The notes under the pieces were generated by a model. That model did no database searches. It saw only the letters and a program-made list of their open reading frames with translations, and had not been told where the DNA came from. Position numbers and translations under genes: made by a program. A stretch of DNA of 64,000 nucleotides from Hyphomonadaceae bacterium (GTDB lineage Bacteria > Pseudomonadota > Alphaproteobacteria > Caulobacterales > Aquidulcibacteraceae). The stretch spans positions 434,001 to 498,000 of the forward strand of contig JAHBYF010000001.1 of NCBI GenBank assembly GCA_019636095.1, given 5' to 3'. Shown in pieces: positions 34,596 through 43,908 of this stretch (within the stretch, counting starts at the first letter, position 1; each line of letters begins with the position of its first letter).

Positions 34596-36725
34596 CTAAG
34601 GCGTCGGCGCAGGTTCGGGCGTGGTAGAGGGAGCCTCTTCCTGCTTCTGCCCGCGCCGGATGGCCTGATTCAAGAGATCCTGGAGCGGATTGCGCGGGCG
34701 TTCCTCTTGTTGCTGCGCAGGCTGTTCGGTTTGCGTTTCACCCTCGGCCGGTTGCGTTGTCGCCGCTTCGCCTTCTGCTGGCGTTGTCGTCGTTGTTGTT
34801 GGCGTGCGCCCGAACAACGCTTCGCCCAGCCGCCCCAACGGGTTGTCTTCGCCTTGGCGGTTCAGGATGTCGCGCAGTTGATTTTGCACCACCTCTTCAA
34901 TGGCGACGCGGAACTGAACGTGTGACCACGGACCGCTGATGCGGAACGGCACGCCAAGGCCCGCTATGCTCGCGTCACCGCCTTGTCCCTGTGCGCTGTT
35001 CACCGCGCGCGGCGCGATGCGCATATCGATCGTCTGCGACCCGATATTGACGAGGCCTTGCCCTTCAAGACGCACGAACGGGTTGAGCAGCCGCAAATTG
35101 TCAGTCGCCATCACGCCGTCCGCGACCGTAAAGGTCGAGGAGAGTTCGGCGAAATCCGTCGACGCCGCCGCGCCCACGGCTTGGCCGGAAAGCGTCGCTT
35201 GGATGGTCCGCGCCACTTGCGCCAGGTTCACGCCTTTCAGTTGGCCGTCGTTGAAATTGAACGACGCGTTGCCACGCAGACTGCGCATGATCGCCGCCTG
35301 CGAGCCGCCTTGGCCGACAAGAGACGCTGTAAGGCGCCCGCGCCCGGCAATGCGATCGAAGCCAATCGCGTCATGCAGTAGAGTTTCGGCTTGCACATTC
35401 TGCGCGTCGAGCTCGATCGCGATGCGGGGCACCGATCCAGAGCCGTCAGCGATCAGCCGCGCTGTGCCGCCGCCATCATAGAGCGCGATCCGCGTCAGAC
35501 GCGCATCGGCAGCGCCGTTCGCCACGCGCAATCCCAAGGCGACGTTGGAGAAATGCATGCGCTGAAATTGCAGCGCGCCAAGCGTTAGATTGAGGTTCGC
35601 ATCAAGAGCGCGAAGACCGGTAAGGTCGAGCGGATCATTGCTCCACGCCGTGTCGACCTCGACGCCTTCCGCACCTTGCTGCGCTGGCGGAGGGAGGTAG
35701 GTGTTCAAGTCTAAAGCTGGCGCACTGAGCGTGCCGTTCACCCGGAGTTTGCCGTTCTCTTGGTTGATGAGAGTGAGATTGCCTTGGGCATTGATGTCGT
35801 CCAAGCGAATGGTGGCGTTGGTCAGCGCGGTTGTCTCGCCCTCGCGCGCCATCTGCGCGTTGAGGCTGTAATTGCGGAAGCCGCCGCCTTCGCCCATCGG
35901 CGAACCCATCCAGGCGAGCAGCCGACGCAAGCTTGAGCCGCGGGCCTCTAGTCCACCCTGCAACGCGCCATTCTCGCTATTGAACGTACCGTCGAAAGAA
36001 GCCTGAAGCGGTGCCGCGTTTACGCGTGCGGTGATCGGGGTCGTGCCTTTTTCCAGAACGGCGCGGGGTGAAGCGATTTCGCTTTCGATGTTCATGCGTT
36101 CGCCGCGATAGTTTAGCGCCGCCTGCAATTGCGCGGGCGCGTCGAGCGATGCCAGAGCCAGGCTCGCATCGACGTCTTCGAGAACCAGAGGCGCTTCGCC
36201 CTCGGCGCCTTGGAAGGAGATGACGCCGTCGACGAGACGCACGTCGTCGAGGCGCAAATCTTCCAGCGTCGTCTGGTCTTCTTGTGTGTCCTCGGTTGGG
36301 AACGTCCAGTTGTTCTCGCCATCCTCCCGGGCGACCATGTTCACCTGCGCGCCCTCGAAGATGAGTTCTTTCACTTCAATAGCGCCGCGCAGGAGGGGCA
36401 TCACTTTGACGGCGAAGACGATGCGATTCGCCGCGATGAAGGGCGCTTCCGAGGCTTCGACGCCGCCGCGACGCGATGTAGCTTGAAAGTCGGTGGGATT
36501 GGAGAGCGACGCATTGTCGACCGAAAAGCCGAGGGCCGGCCAGAACGAAATCTCGATATTGTTACCGAGCACGAGGTCTCGGCCGGTGGCTTCCTCAATG
36601 CGACGCTCAGCTTCGCGGGCGGCTAGCTCCTTCGGGAAAAACGCGATGAAAAGCACCACCGCGAGCACCAAAACGCCAACAAATCCGCCAACACCGATGC
36701 CGATCCACTTCCAACTGAGCTTCAT
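34596..36725 (-). CDS. AsmA family protein
   Basis: 709 residues. N-terminal membrane anchor (about 6-28), then a long beta-rich periplasmic domain. Landmarks: the AREAERRIEEATGRDLVLG segment of the AsmA start, and near the C-terminus TADLAPRAVN-type sequence (here IDMRIAPRAVNSAQG) and VPFRISGPWSHVQFRV, both typical of AsmA-like bridge proteins. The tail (about 615-709) is Pro/Thr/Glu/Gln-rich and disordered. AsmA proteins are implicated in phospholipid traffic to the outer membrane. The longer frame to 36800 is rejected. Confidence 0.92.
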   Translation of the reverse strand: MKLSWKWIGIGVGGFVGVLVLAVVLFIAFFPKELAAREAERRIEEATGRDLVLGNNIEISFWPALGFSVDNASLSNPTDFQATSRRGGVEASEAPFIAANRIVFAVKVMPLLRGAIEVKELIFEGAQVNMVAREDGENNWTFPTEDTQEDQTTLEDLRLDDVRLVDGVISFQGAEGEAPLVLEDVDASLALASLDAPAQLQAALNYRGERMNIESEIASPRAVLEKGTTPITARVNAAPLQASFDGTFNSENGALQGGLEARGSSLRRLLAWMGSPMGEGGGFRNYSLNAQMAREGETTALTNATIRLDDINAQGNLTLINQENGKLRVNGTLSAPALDLNTYLPPPAQQGAEGVEVDTAWSNDPLDLTGLRALDANLNLTLGALQFQRMHFSNVALGLRVANGAADARLTRIALYDGGGTARLIADGSGSVPRIAIELDAQNVQAETLLHDAIGFDRIAGRGRLTASLVGQGGSQAAIMRSLRGNASFNFNDGQLKGVNLAQVARTIQATLSGQAVGAAASTDFAELSSTFTVADGVMATDNLRLLNPFVRLEGQGLVNIGSQTIDMRIAPRAVNSAQGQGGDASIAGLGVPFRISGPWSHVQFRVAIEEVVQNQLRDILNRQGEDNPLGRLGEALFGRTPTTTTTTPAEGEAATTQPAEGETQTEQPAQQQEERPRNPLQDLLNQAIRRGQKQEEAPSTTPEPAPTP

Positions 36726-36825
36726 CGCATGATCCCTTCGAGGCAAACCTAGTGCTCCCGTGGGGCAAAATCGAGCCGCTAGCGCGCCTTTGCGGAACAT
36801 CTCGCGCTACGCTATCCCTGGTGGA

Positions 36826-37254
36826 ATGAGCGGATTTCTGACGGGTTTCTTGGACGAACTCAGCGAGCGCAGGCGCCGTTTGCGCAAATCGCTGGGAGAC
36901 CGAGGTCAGGCGCTCGCGAGTTTTGCAATCTTGGCCGGGCTGATGCTCGGCTCGCTCGGCCTCTACCTGAAGCCTTGGATGATCGGTGTCGCGCCGTGGG
37001 GGTTCGCCGTGCCCGCCGTGTTTGTGATTGGCTATCTGCTGATCGAGTGGCGCCGCCAAGCCGACCAAGCGCGCGCGGGCGATAGAGAGGCTTTGATCGC
37101 GCGCTATGATTGGACGGCGCGCTTCTTCTCGCTCGCATGCGCGCTCGCGGGCGCGGCGGCGTTCGTGATCGCTTTCAGCTCCGAACCGCCAGCCCCGCAA
37201 ATAGAGGAGTGGACGCCGCCAGAAAGCGCCGTCTCAGTCGACATCTCGCCTTGA
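36826..37254 (+). CDS. small membrane protein of unknown function
   Basis: 142 residues. A basic N-terminus (DELSERRRRLRKSLGDR), two membrane segments (about 31-48 and 56-72), a charged loop with RRQADQARAGDREALIARYDW, and a third membrane segment (about 102-118), then a short Pro-rich end. No family recognised. It is divergent from the AsmA gene and 58 bases upstream of creD. Confidence 0.65.
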   Translation: MSGFLTGFLDELSERRRRLRKSLGDRGQALASFAILAGLMLGSLGLYLKPWMIGVAPWGFAVPAVFVIGYLLIEWRRQADQARAGDREALIARYDWTARFFSLACALAGAAAFVIAFSSEPPAPQIEEWTPPESAVSVDISP

Positions 37255-37312
37255 TCACGGCGAAAGATTGCGTGCGCGCGAGCTGAGCCTGGCGCGCGAG
37301 GGAGGGAATTCC

Positions 37313-38737
37313 GTGGCGACCAATCCAATCGCAGGCCTGATCCCGCGCGGATCGCTGGGCCTGAAGCTTTTGCTTGTCTGTTTGCTTGTGCTGGTGATGG
37401 GCATTCCTCTGCTCATTGTTGGCGGCTTGGTGGGCGAGCGCCAGAGCCGTGCTGCGCAAGTGACGACGACAATCGGAAATGATGCGGGTGGTGCGCAATC
37501 CGTTGGCGGTCCGATGTTGCTGGTGCCGTATCAGCGCACCACGGAGATGACTGACGACCAAGGGCGGACGCAGCGACGAACCGATCGCGGGACCTACGTG
37601 GTATTCGCTCAAACGGGTGAGGTGACAGCCGATCTTGCGGTCGAAGAGCGCCACAGCGGCATTTATCGCGCCGCGATCTATCGCGCCAACGTTGGGTTCG
37701 ACGCCGCGTTTCGTCCTGTTGCGACGCTGAACGGCGTCGACCCGTCATATCGTTTCGACTGGAGTCAGGCGCGCGTCGTCATGTTCGTGAGCGACAGCCG
37801 CGCGATCCGCAACGCCCCGGCGCTGCGTTTTGGCGATGGTCGCACCGCTCTCATGGAACCTATCTCCGATCTTTCGCTGGCTGCGCCTGCGGCGGAATAT
37901 TCGCGGCCTGGCCTGTTCTCTGCGCCAAGCGTCGCGCTTCCGACAACGCTTGTAGCGTTCGCGGCGCCCTTGGGGCTGGGCTCAACGCCGCAGGACTTTA
38001 GCGTCGGGACGCGGCTTGAACTCACCGGCGCCCAGCGCTTCTCGGTCGCGGCCTTTGCACAGGACACTACGGTCAATGTCAGCGGTGACCGGCGCGACGC
38101 GCGCGCGGAAGGCTTCTTTCAATCGAATGGTCCGATGCAGTTCGACGGCGATCGCTTCAATGTTTCGTGGCGCACCGCACTGGTGGCGCGTTCGATTGAA
38201 AAGGCAGCCGATCTGGCGAGCTTCAATCTCGGCGCCGCCGCCGCCCGAGACATGGCGGTTAGCTTCGTAGCTTCGGACGATGTCTATCAAGGCGTCGCCC
38301 GCGCAGTGCGCTATGGTATCATGTTTATCGGCATCGTCTTTTTGGCGACGCTGATTTTCGAAGCTGTAAGCGGCCGCAAGGCGCACCCGGCGCAATACAT
38401 TCTGGTCGGGCTCGCTCAATGCGTGTTTTACCTGCTGTTGCTGGCGCTGACCGAGATCATCGGCTTCGGGCTTGCCTTCGCCATAGCGGCTGCGGCCACC
38501 GTGGCGCTGCTTGCCTACTACGCCGGCGCCTCGTTCCAGTCGGGCGCGGTTGGGGCGAGGGCGTTCGTTGGCCTCGCTGTGCTCTATGGGGCCATGTACA
38601 TTCTGATGACGCTAGAGGACTTTGCCCTGCTGGCGGGCTCGGTTGTGTCTTTCGTGGTCATCGCCGCCACCATGATCGCCACCCGGCGGATCGATTGGTA
38701 TGGCCGCGGCGTGTCGGTAACCACCGGACAAAACTAA
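37313..38737 (+). CDS. creD: CreD-like inner membrane protein
   Basis: 474 residues from a GTG preceded by GGAGGG. Layout is that of CreD: N-terminal membrane segment (GLKLLLVCLLVLVMGIPLLIV), a large periplasmic domain containing GGPMLLVPYQR and IYRAAIYRANV, and four to six C-terminal membrane segments (from about 335). CreD proteins are linked to envelope stress and beta-lactam response in gammaproteobacteria, but their biochemical role is not established. No creBC two-component genes lie beside it. Confidence 0.88.
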   Translation: MATNPIAGLIPRGSLGLKLLLVCLLVLVMGIPLLIVGGLVGERQSRAAQVTTTIGNDAGGAQSVGGPMLLVPYQRTTEMTDDQGRTQRRTDRGTYVVFAQTGEVTADLAVEERHSGIYRAAIYRANVGFDAAFRPVATLNGVDPSYRFDWSQARVVMFVSDSRAIRNAPALRFGDGRTALMEPISDLSLAAPAAEYSRPGLFSAPSVALPTTLVAFAAPLGLGSTPQDFSVGTRLELTGAQRFSVAAFAQDTTVNVSGDRRDARAEGFFQSNGPMQFDGDRFNVSWRTALVARSIEKAADLASFNLGAAAARDMAVSFVASDDVYQGVARAVRYGIMFIGIVFLATLIFEAVSGRKAHPAQYILVGLAQCVFYLLLLALTEIIGFGLAFAIAAAATVALLAYYAGASFQSGAVGARAFVGLAVLYGAMYILMTLEDFALLAGSVVSFVVIAATMIATRRIDWYGRGVSVTTGQN

Positions 38738-38788
38738 GACAATTCGCATGCTTGACGGGCGCGGCGGCGCTCGTCAGGTATGCGGGTC

Positions 38789-39571
38789 ATGGTCGAACTC
38801 ACGCTGCCCAAGAATTCCAAGGTCAAGGCCGGAAAGCGCCATAAGGCGCGCGCCGGGGCCAAGAAGGTGCGCGAGTTTAAGATCTACCGCTACGATCCCG
38901 ACACGGGCGAGAACCCACATTGGGACACCTATGAGGTTGATCTCTCGACCTGCGGCCCGATGGTTCTCGACGCACTCATCGCCATCAAGAATGACACCGA
39001 TTCGACGCTGACGTTTCGCCGCTCGTGCCGCGAGGGCGTGTGCGGATCTTGCGCGATGAACATCGGCGGCCGCAACACGCTGGCGTGCACCAAGGGCATC
39101 GATGAGTTGCCGGCTGGTACGATCACCATCTCTCCGCTGCCGCATCAGCCGGTGTTGAAGGATCTGGTGCCTGATCTCACGACCTTCACCGCGCAATACG
39201 CGGCAATTCAACCGTATCTGCAAACGGTGACGCCGGAGCCCGACGGCGAATGGCGCCAGAGCCCGGAGGAGCGCGCGAAGCTCGATGGCCTCTATGAGTG
39301 CATCCTGTGCGCCTGCTGTTCGACCTCGTGTCCGTCGTACTGGTGGAACGCTGATCGCTTCATGGGTCCGGCGGCGTTGCTGCAAGCTTATCGTTGGATC
39401 AATGACAGCCGCGACGAGATGCAGGGCGAGCGCCTCGATGCACTCGAAGATCCGTTCAAGCTCTATCGCTGCCACACGATCATGAATTGCGCGCAGGTCT
39501 GTCCAAAGGGGCTGAACCCAGCCAAGGCGATCGCCGAGATCAAGAAGGCGATGGTCGAGCGCAAGCTATGA
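38789..39571 (+). CDS. sdhB: succinate dehydrogenase iron-sulfur subunit
   Basis: 260 residues. The [2Fe-2S] ligands are in [10 protein letters not shown] (C80, C85, C88) with C100; the [4Fe-4S] and [3Fe-4S] clusters use [13 protein letters not shown] and the later [14 protein letters not shown]. It passes electrons from SdhA to quinone. The start at 38789 gives the usual [12 protein letters not shown]; an in-frame ATG three codons upstream (38780) is an alternative. Its stop overlaps the start of a GH1-family gene. Confidence 0.95.
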   Translation: MVELTLPKNSKVKAGKRHKARAGAKKVREFKIYRYDPDTGENPHWDTYEVDLSTCGPMVLDALIAIKNDTDSTLTFRRSCREGVCGSCAMNIGGRNTLACTKGIDELPAGTITISPLPHQPVLKDLVPDLTTFTAQYAAIQPYLQTVTPEPDGEWRQSPEERAKLDGLYECILCACCSTSCPSYWWNADRFMGPAALLQAYRWINDSRDEMQGERLDALEDPFKLYRCHTIMNCAQVCPKGLNPAKAIAEIKKAMVERKL

Positions 39572-40854
39572 CGTTTCCCACCGACTTCGTCTGGGGCGCT
39601 GCGACTGCGGCGCATCAGGTCGAAGGCGGCAATTGGAATAGCGATTGCTGGGCGCTTGAGAGCGCCAAACCTTCTTTCTTCATTGAGCATTCCGGCGTCG
39701 CCTGCGATCACTTCGCCCGCTACGGCGATGATCTGGCGATCCTGGCGGGACTTGGCCTCAACACCTATCGCTTTTCCATCGAGTGGGCGCGCATCGAACC
39801 AGAAGAGGGCGCCTTCTCGCAGCAAGCTTTGGATCACTACAAACGCGTAATTGACGCCTGCTGGTCCCGCAACATCCAGCCGATGGCGACCTTTCATCAT
39901 TTCACCAACCCGCGCTGGATCGCGCGCGATGGCGGCTGGCAGGATGATCGCTTCCCAGATCGCTTCGCGCGCTATTGTGAAACGGTAGCGAACGCGTTCG
40001 GCGACCAACTCGCGTACGCGTGCACGATCAACGAGATCAACCTCCCGGATTCGCTCGATCAGCTGATGGCGCGGGTGAAGACAAAGTATCCTGACCGTGT
40101 CGCCGCGGGAGAAGCGGCGATCGGTGCGCCGATCGAGTCGTTCTTTCTGTTCGCTGGTGTCGCGGGTTACGCCCCCCGCGCCATTCGCGCCCACGAATTG
40201 GCGCGCGACGCGATCAAGGCAGCCGCGCCGCACGTGCCTGTTGGCATGACGATGTCGATCCAAGAATGTGAAGCGGAGCCCGGCGGCGAGGCCGCTGTCG
40301 CCGCCTACAAGCAACGCGTCTACGCGCCATACTATGAATCGGCGAAGCGTGACGATTTTCTGGGCGTGCAGACCTATACGCGCATGCACTTTGGAGCCGA
40401 CGGAAAGGCGACGCGACGTCCGCCTCCCGACGCCGAGCTCACGCAGATGGGCTACGAATATCGCCCGCAAGCGCTCGGTGCAGCGTGTCGTGACGCGTGG
40501 ACCGCGACACAGACGCCGATCGTTGTCACCGAAAGCGGCATCGCCACGCAAGACGATAGCCGCCGCCGGGCTTTTATCCGTAGCGCGCTCGAAAGCGTCA
40601 GCGCGGCGATGGCCGACGGCGTCGATACCCGCGGCTATGTCTATTGGACGTTGCTCGACAATTTCGAATGGATGAGCGGCTATGCGCCGACCTTTGGCCT
40701 CGTTGGTGTGGATCGCCGCACCATGACGCGCGCGATCAAACCTTCTGCAGTCATGATTGGCGAAATTGCGCGCGCGAACAGCGTGGAGGCGACAACTGAA
40801 AGCGCCGACCGTGTGCTATCGGCCGGCGCTGCTGTTGGGATCAGTGATCGCTAG
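39568..40854 (+). CDS. glycoside hydrolase family 1-like protein with altered active-site motifs
   Basis: 428 residues. [15 protein letters not shown] (8-22), [12 protein letters not shown], and [19 protein letters not shown] are GH1 landmarks of a beta-glucosidase TIM barrel. The acid/base Glu sits in TINEIN (E156) where GH1 enzymes have TxNEP, and the nucleophile in VTESG (E322) where they have (I/V)TENG. Both glutamates are kept, so activity is plausible, with an unusual substrate or aglycone pocket. No signal peptide. Start overlaps the sdhB stop (ATGA). Confidence 0.88.
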   Translation: MTFPTDFVWGAATAAHQVEGGNWNSDCWALESAKPSFFIEHSGVACDHFARYGDDLAILAGLGLNTYRFSIEWARIEPEEGAFSQQALDHYKRVIDACWSRNIQPMATFHHFTNPRWIARDGGWQDDRFPDRFARYCETVANAFGDQLAYACTINEINLPDSLDQLMARVKTKYPDRVAAGEAAIGAPIESFFLFAGVAGYAPRAIRAHELARDAIKAAAPHVPVGMTMSIQECEAEPGGEAAVAAYKQRVYAPYYESAKRDDFLGVQTYTRMHFGADGKATRRPPPDAELTQMGYEYRPQALGAACRDAWTATQTPIVVTESGIATQDDSRRRAFIRSALESVSAAMADGVDTRGYVYWTLLDNFEWMSGYAPTFGLVGVDRRTMTRAIKPSAVMIGEIARANSVEATTESADRVLSAGAAVGISDR

Positions 40855-40857
40855 CGG

Positions 40858-41457
40858 CTATCGCTTCTGAAATTCCGCGTCGATGACGATTTGCGTCTGG
40901 CCGCTGATGAAGCCTGGGAAATTGTAATCGGCGTTGTTGATCAGCGTCGTTGCGTGGAAGCCAATGACATTGCCGCCGCGCATGTCGCGCCCTGCGCCGA
41001 TCAGTTCCACATCGAATGTGATCTGCTTGGTGACGCCCTTAAGCGTCAAATTGCCATCGACTTGGCCGTGCGTCGCATCGATCTGCCGAAAGGCATTCGA
41101 AACGAACGTCGCTTCGGGAAATTGAGCTGCGTTCAGGAAGCGCTGACCTTGCAGTTCTTCCGAAAAGCCCGGAACCGGCGTTTGGATCGAAGCCGTGCTC
41201 ACGGTGACGTTGACTTGGCTCGATGTCGGCGAAGCCGGATCCCAGGTGAGAGAGCCTTGCGTTGGCGTGAAGCGGAAAATCTCATACGAAAAGCCGCCAT
41301 GCGGCACGCGCGCGACGACGGCCGTGTGATTGATGTCGAGCGTGTAGGCGCCAGCAGTCGCCTCACTCAGATTGCCCTGCGCAAGAGCAGGCGCCGCACT
41401 GAGCGCCAGGGCTACGCCCACAAGAGCGGCCGCGAACGAACGTCGATTTGAAAACAT
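40858..41457 (-). CDS. YceI family periplasmic lipid-binding protein
   Basis: 199 residues. Signal peptide (cleavage after ALA-Q near 26-27), then YTLDINHTAVVARVPHGGFSYE, the VxxxSIQTP and LKGVTKQITFDVEL segments of the YceI lipocalin-like barrel. Members bind polyisoprenoids or related amphiphiles in the periplasm. It ends 3 bases from the convergent GH1 gene. The longer frame to 41487 is rejected because MFSNRRSFAAALVGVALAL is the proper signal. Confidence 0.92.
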   Translation of the reverse strand: MFSNRRSFAAALVGVALALSAAPALAQGNLSEATAGAYTLDINHTAVVARVPHGGFSYEIFRFTPTQGSLTWDPASPTSSQVNVTVSTASIQTPVPGFSEELQGQRFLNAAQFPEATFVSNAFRQIDATHGQVDGNLTLKGVTKQITFDVELIGAGRDMRGGNVIGFHATTLINNADYNFPGFISGQTQIVIDAEFQKR

Positions 41458-41561
41458 GGAAGTCCCCTGATTGGCGGCCAAGCCCACACCCTCGCGCCGC
41501 GGTACCGTTCCTCAGCTGAGGCCGGCGCTCTATTTCTGCAAGTGACAGCGATGTTACTTCA

Positions 41562-42788
41562 TCAGCTGACCGGCGCGCGCCCGAGGCCGGGTGTCCAGTC
41601 ATATAACGGGCGGGTGCTGCCGTCGTCGAAGCGGACGCCGTTCGGCGCGGTGATCAGGCCTGGGCGTGTCGGCTCGCCGCGCACCGAAAGTGCAGCGATG
41701 CCGTGCACATTGGCTGGGATCACTTCGCCGGGATCGCTGACGCCGTTGTGATTTTCGTCGCGCCAGAGCGCTAGGCCGCCGAGTTCGCCGCCTGTCAATA
41801 CGCCATCGCGGTTGTCATCAAGTGCGCGCAGGGCTTCGAAACCGTCGCGCCAGAACACGCTCCACGTGCGCTGACCGATCATGTCGAAGCCCGAATTGAT
41901 CTGCCCACGCCATTCTGGGTCCCACACCAGCCAAGCAGCGTCGCTTGTCAGCCACCCTTGTGCGCGGCGGTCGCCGGTGCCTGCAAAATCAAACGCAACA
42001 TTGGAAGCGTCATCGACCAGCCGCGAAAACGGCACATCGCGCATCGGCACGACAATTGGCGTGACGTAGATGATCGGTTGGCTCGCTTCGAGGCGGGAGC
42101 GCAGACGCTGGATGCGGGCGCGGTCGGCGTGGGAAGTCGCGAGGTGGTCTAGATGCTCCGCCGCCTCAGTCAGGACGGCGTGGTCTTCCCATTCGGAGCG
42201 CTCGCCCGCGAGGCGCGGCAGACCCTTCTTGATGATGGTGCGCAATTGGCTGCGCGCTTGGTTTGTGCGGCCGAGCCGGTCGAGCACGTAGGCGTAACCC
42301 AACCGTGCACGCAGATTGTTAGGGTCGGAGCGCAGAGCGCGCGAATAGTGCTCGTTCGCCGCGTTCAGCCTTGCCAGCGCTCGCTCGCTGGGCGCTGTTG
42401 GGGCGCTACTGGGCGTTTCGTTGCGTGGTCCGAGTTGGAAGTCGAACGCGGCGCAGCGATCATCGGGACCGAACGTCTGCGATGTGTCTGGTCCCTCGTG
42501 GCGGTTCGACGGCACTTCGGAGCAGGGCACGCTGCCGGCTTCATCAAGCCGATGACTTTCCGCAAGATAGGTGAACGGCCCATCGTCACGCGCATAAGCG
42601 AGCAGGTTCAGACGGGCGAGCGCGAGTTCGCGCTGTGTCTGATCAATGCCTTCCATCGATTGCACGTTTTCCAACGCGCGATCGATTGGCGCTTCATAGA
42701 TAATTTGCGGTGGCGGGAAGTAAGGAATTGCGGAGGCAGTCGCGGCAGCGCCTGTCACCATCGCAATCGCCAGCATTTGGGCGCGCAT
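41562..42788 (-). CDS. secreted protein with TPR-like region and paired EF-hand loops
   Basis: 408 residues. Signal peptide (cleavage near 22). A helical stretch (about 145-230) with ALARLNAANEHYSRALRSDP and LGYAYVLDRLGRTNQA looks like tetratricopeptide repeats. The C-terminal half carries FDFAGTGDRRAQGWLTSD and two perfect EF-hand loops: D324-DNRDGVLTGGE335 and D344-ENHNGVSDPGE355, with Asp/Asn/Asp/Gly/Glu at positions 1, 3, 5, 6 and 12. This C-terminal module resembles the calcium-binding ends of large secreted proteins. Calcium binding is well supported; the role is unknown. Confidence 0.82.
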   Translation of the reverse strand: MRAQMLAIAMVTGAAATASAIPYFPPPQIIYEAPIDRALENVQSMEGIDQTQRELALARLNLLAYARDDGPFTYLAESHRLDEAGSVPCSEVPSNRHEGPDTSQTFGPDDRCAAFDFQLGPRNETPSSAPTAPSERALARLNAANEHYSRALRSDPNNLRARLGYAYVLDRLGRTNQARSQLRTIIKKGLPRLAGERSEWEDHAVLTEAAEHLDHLATSHADRARIQRLRSRLEASQPIIYVTPIVVPMRDVPFSRLVDDASNVAFDFAGTGDRRAQGWLTSDAAWLVWDPEWRGQINSGFDMIGQRTWSVFWRDGFEALRALDDNRDGVLTGGELGGLALWRDENHNGVSDPGEVIPANVHGIAALSVRGEPTRPGLITAPNGVRFDDGSTRPLYDWTPGLGRAPVS

Positions 42789-42882
42789 GGAAGTCCCTTC
42801 TCCCAAAGCCGCCCCTCGCACGACACATCCTGCGCCGCGTCGCTTCCGCCGTCTATGGCCAAATTTTCACAATTGAGAGATT

Positions 42883-43803
42883 TTAGGGTTGCGGTTTGGG
42901 AGGATCGCGCAACTCGCATTCGGGGCCGCTGGGGTCGAATGGCGTGTCTGGCGCATGCGGTAACACGCGCTCGATATAGTATTTGAATTTGCGGATGACG
43001 CTGGTGCTGTCGCCGACCGCGTGTTCAGGCGGAATGAGCGGGCCAAACGTTAGCTTGTATGTCTTGCCCTGCTTGTTGAGCAGTTCGTGGAACAGCGTGA
43101 TGTCGCGCAGCTCGGCTGAGAATTTCGCAAACGTGTGAAACCAGAACGAGTAGGGGCCGCTCATGTGCACCGGCAGGATCGGCACTTCGTATTTGCGCGC
43201 TAGTGACGCTGCTGTCGGCATCCATTCCGGATCGCGCAGCGCGCCGTCGCGCAACCGCGCCAGGCGCCCAGCCGGGAAGATCGCGAGCGGCCGTTTGGCG
43301 TCGAAGGCTTCCTCCGTCATCTTGAGCGTGACGCGCGTGCGCTCGCGTGTGCGCTTGGCGAGCACCCATTCGACGGGAATGAGTGTTTCGTTGAAGCGAG
43401 GGCAGACGCGCTCGGCGTCCGAGTTGGCGTAGAACAGCACATCTGGCCGGGCGTGCTTCACAGTGTCGTAGAGCGCGATGCCGTCAGTAATGCCGGTGGG
43501 GTGATTGCTGAGGATGATGAACGGGCCATCCTTGGGCATGCGCTCTAGGCCACTGATGTCGAGCTTCACCGAAAGAAGATCGGAAATGGCCTCCAATGCA
43601 TCTCTGCCGCTCATTGGCGCAATCATGTCCGCCATGCGGACGGCCTTGTTGTAGTTCAACACGGTGTAGAGGATGGGCCGCAGCATGGGCCACGCCGCAC
43701 CGGATGAGAGCTTGGGCGCGCGTTCTTCGATGAGCACGTCGACGATGTGCTTGGGCCGCGTGATCGGCCGACTGTGATCGGTGGTGGCGACGGTGTCCGT
43801 CAT
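42883..43803 (-). CDS. PlsC-like lysophospholipid/glycerol acyltransferase
   Basis: 306 residues. The catalytic motif reads SNHPTGITD (H101 and D107), the H-x5-D spacing used by the hemolysin/ornithine-lipid acyltransferase branch rather than the H-x4-D of classical PlsC. IFPAGRLARLRDG provides the second (glycerol-phosphate binding) motif and VPILPVHMSG the fourth. It probably acylates a lysolipid or lyso-ornithine lipid at the inner membrane. The substrate is not fixed by sequence. Confidence 0.87.
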   Translation of the reverse strand: MTDTVATTDHSRPITRPKHIVDVLIEERAPKLSSGAAWPMLRPILYTVLNYNKAVRMADMIAPMSGRDALEAISDLLSVKLDISGLERMPKDGPFIILSNHPTGITDGIALYDTVKHARPDVLFYANSDAERVCPRFNETLIPVEWVLAKRTRERTRVTLKMTEEAFDAKRPLAIFPAGRLARLRDGALRDPEWMPTAASLARKYEVPILPVHMSGPYSFWFHTFAKFSAELRDITLFHELLNKQGKTYKLTFGPLIPPEHAVGDSTSVIRKFKYYIERVLPHAPDTPFDPSGPECELRDPPKPQP

Positions 43804-43908
43804 GGCTCCAGTCTACGCGCGACTCGAAAGACGTGGCTATGGCTGTTGGGGCTTGCCATCACCCTGTAGTGCGGGCTTTTTTGCGGCGCACAACTATTTG
43901 GAGATGCA

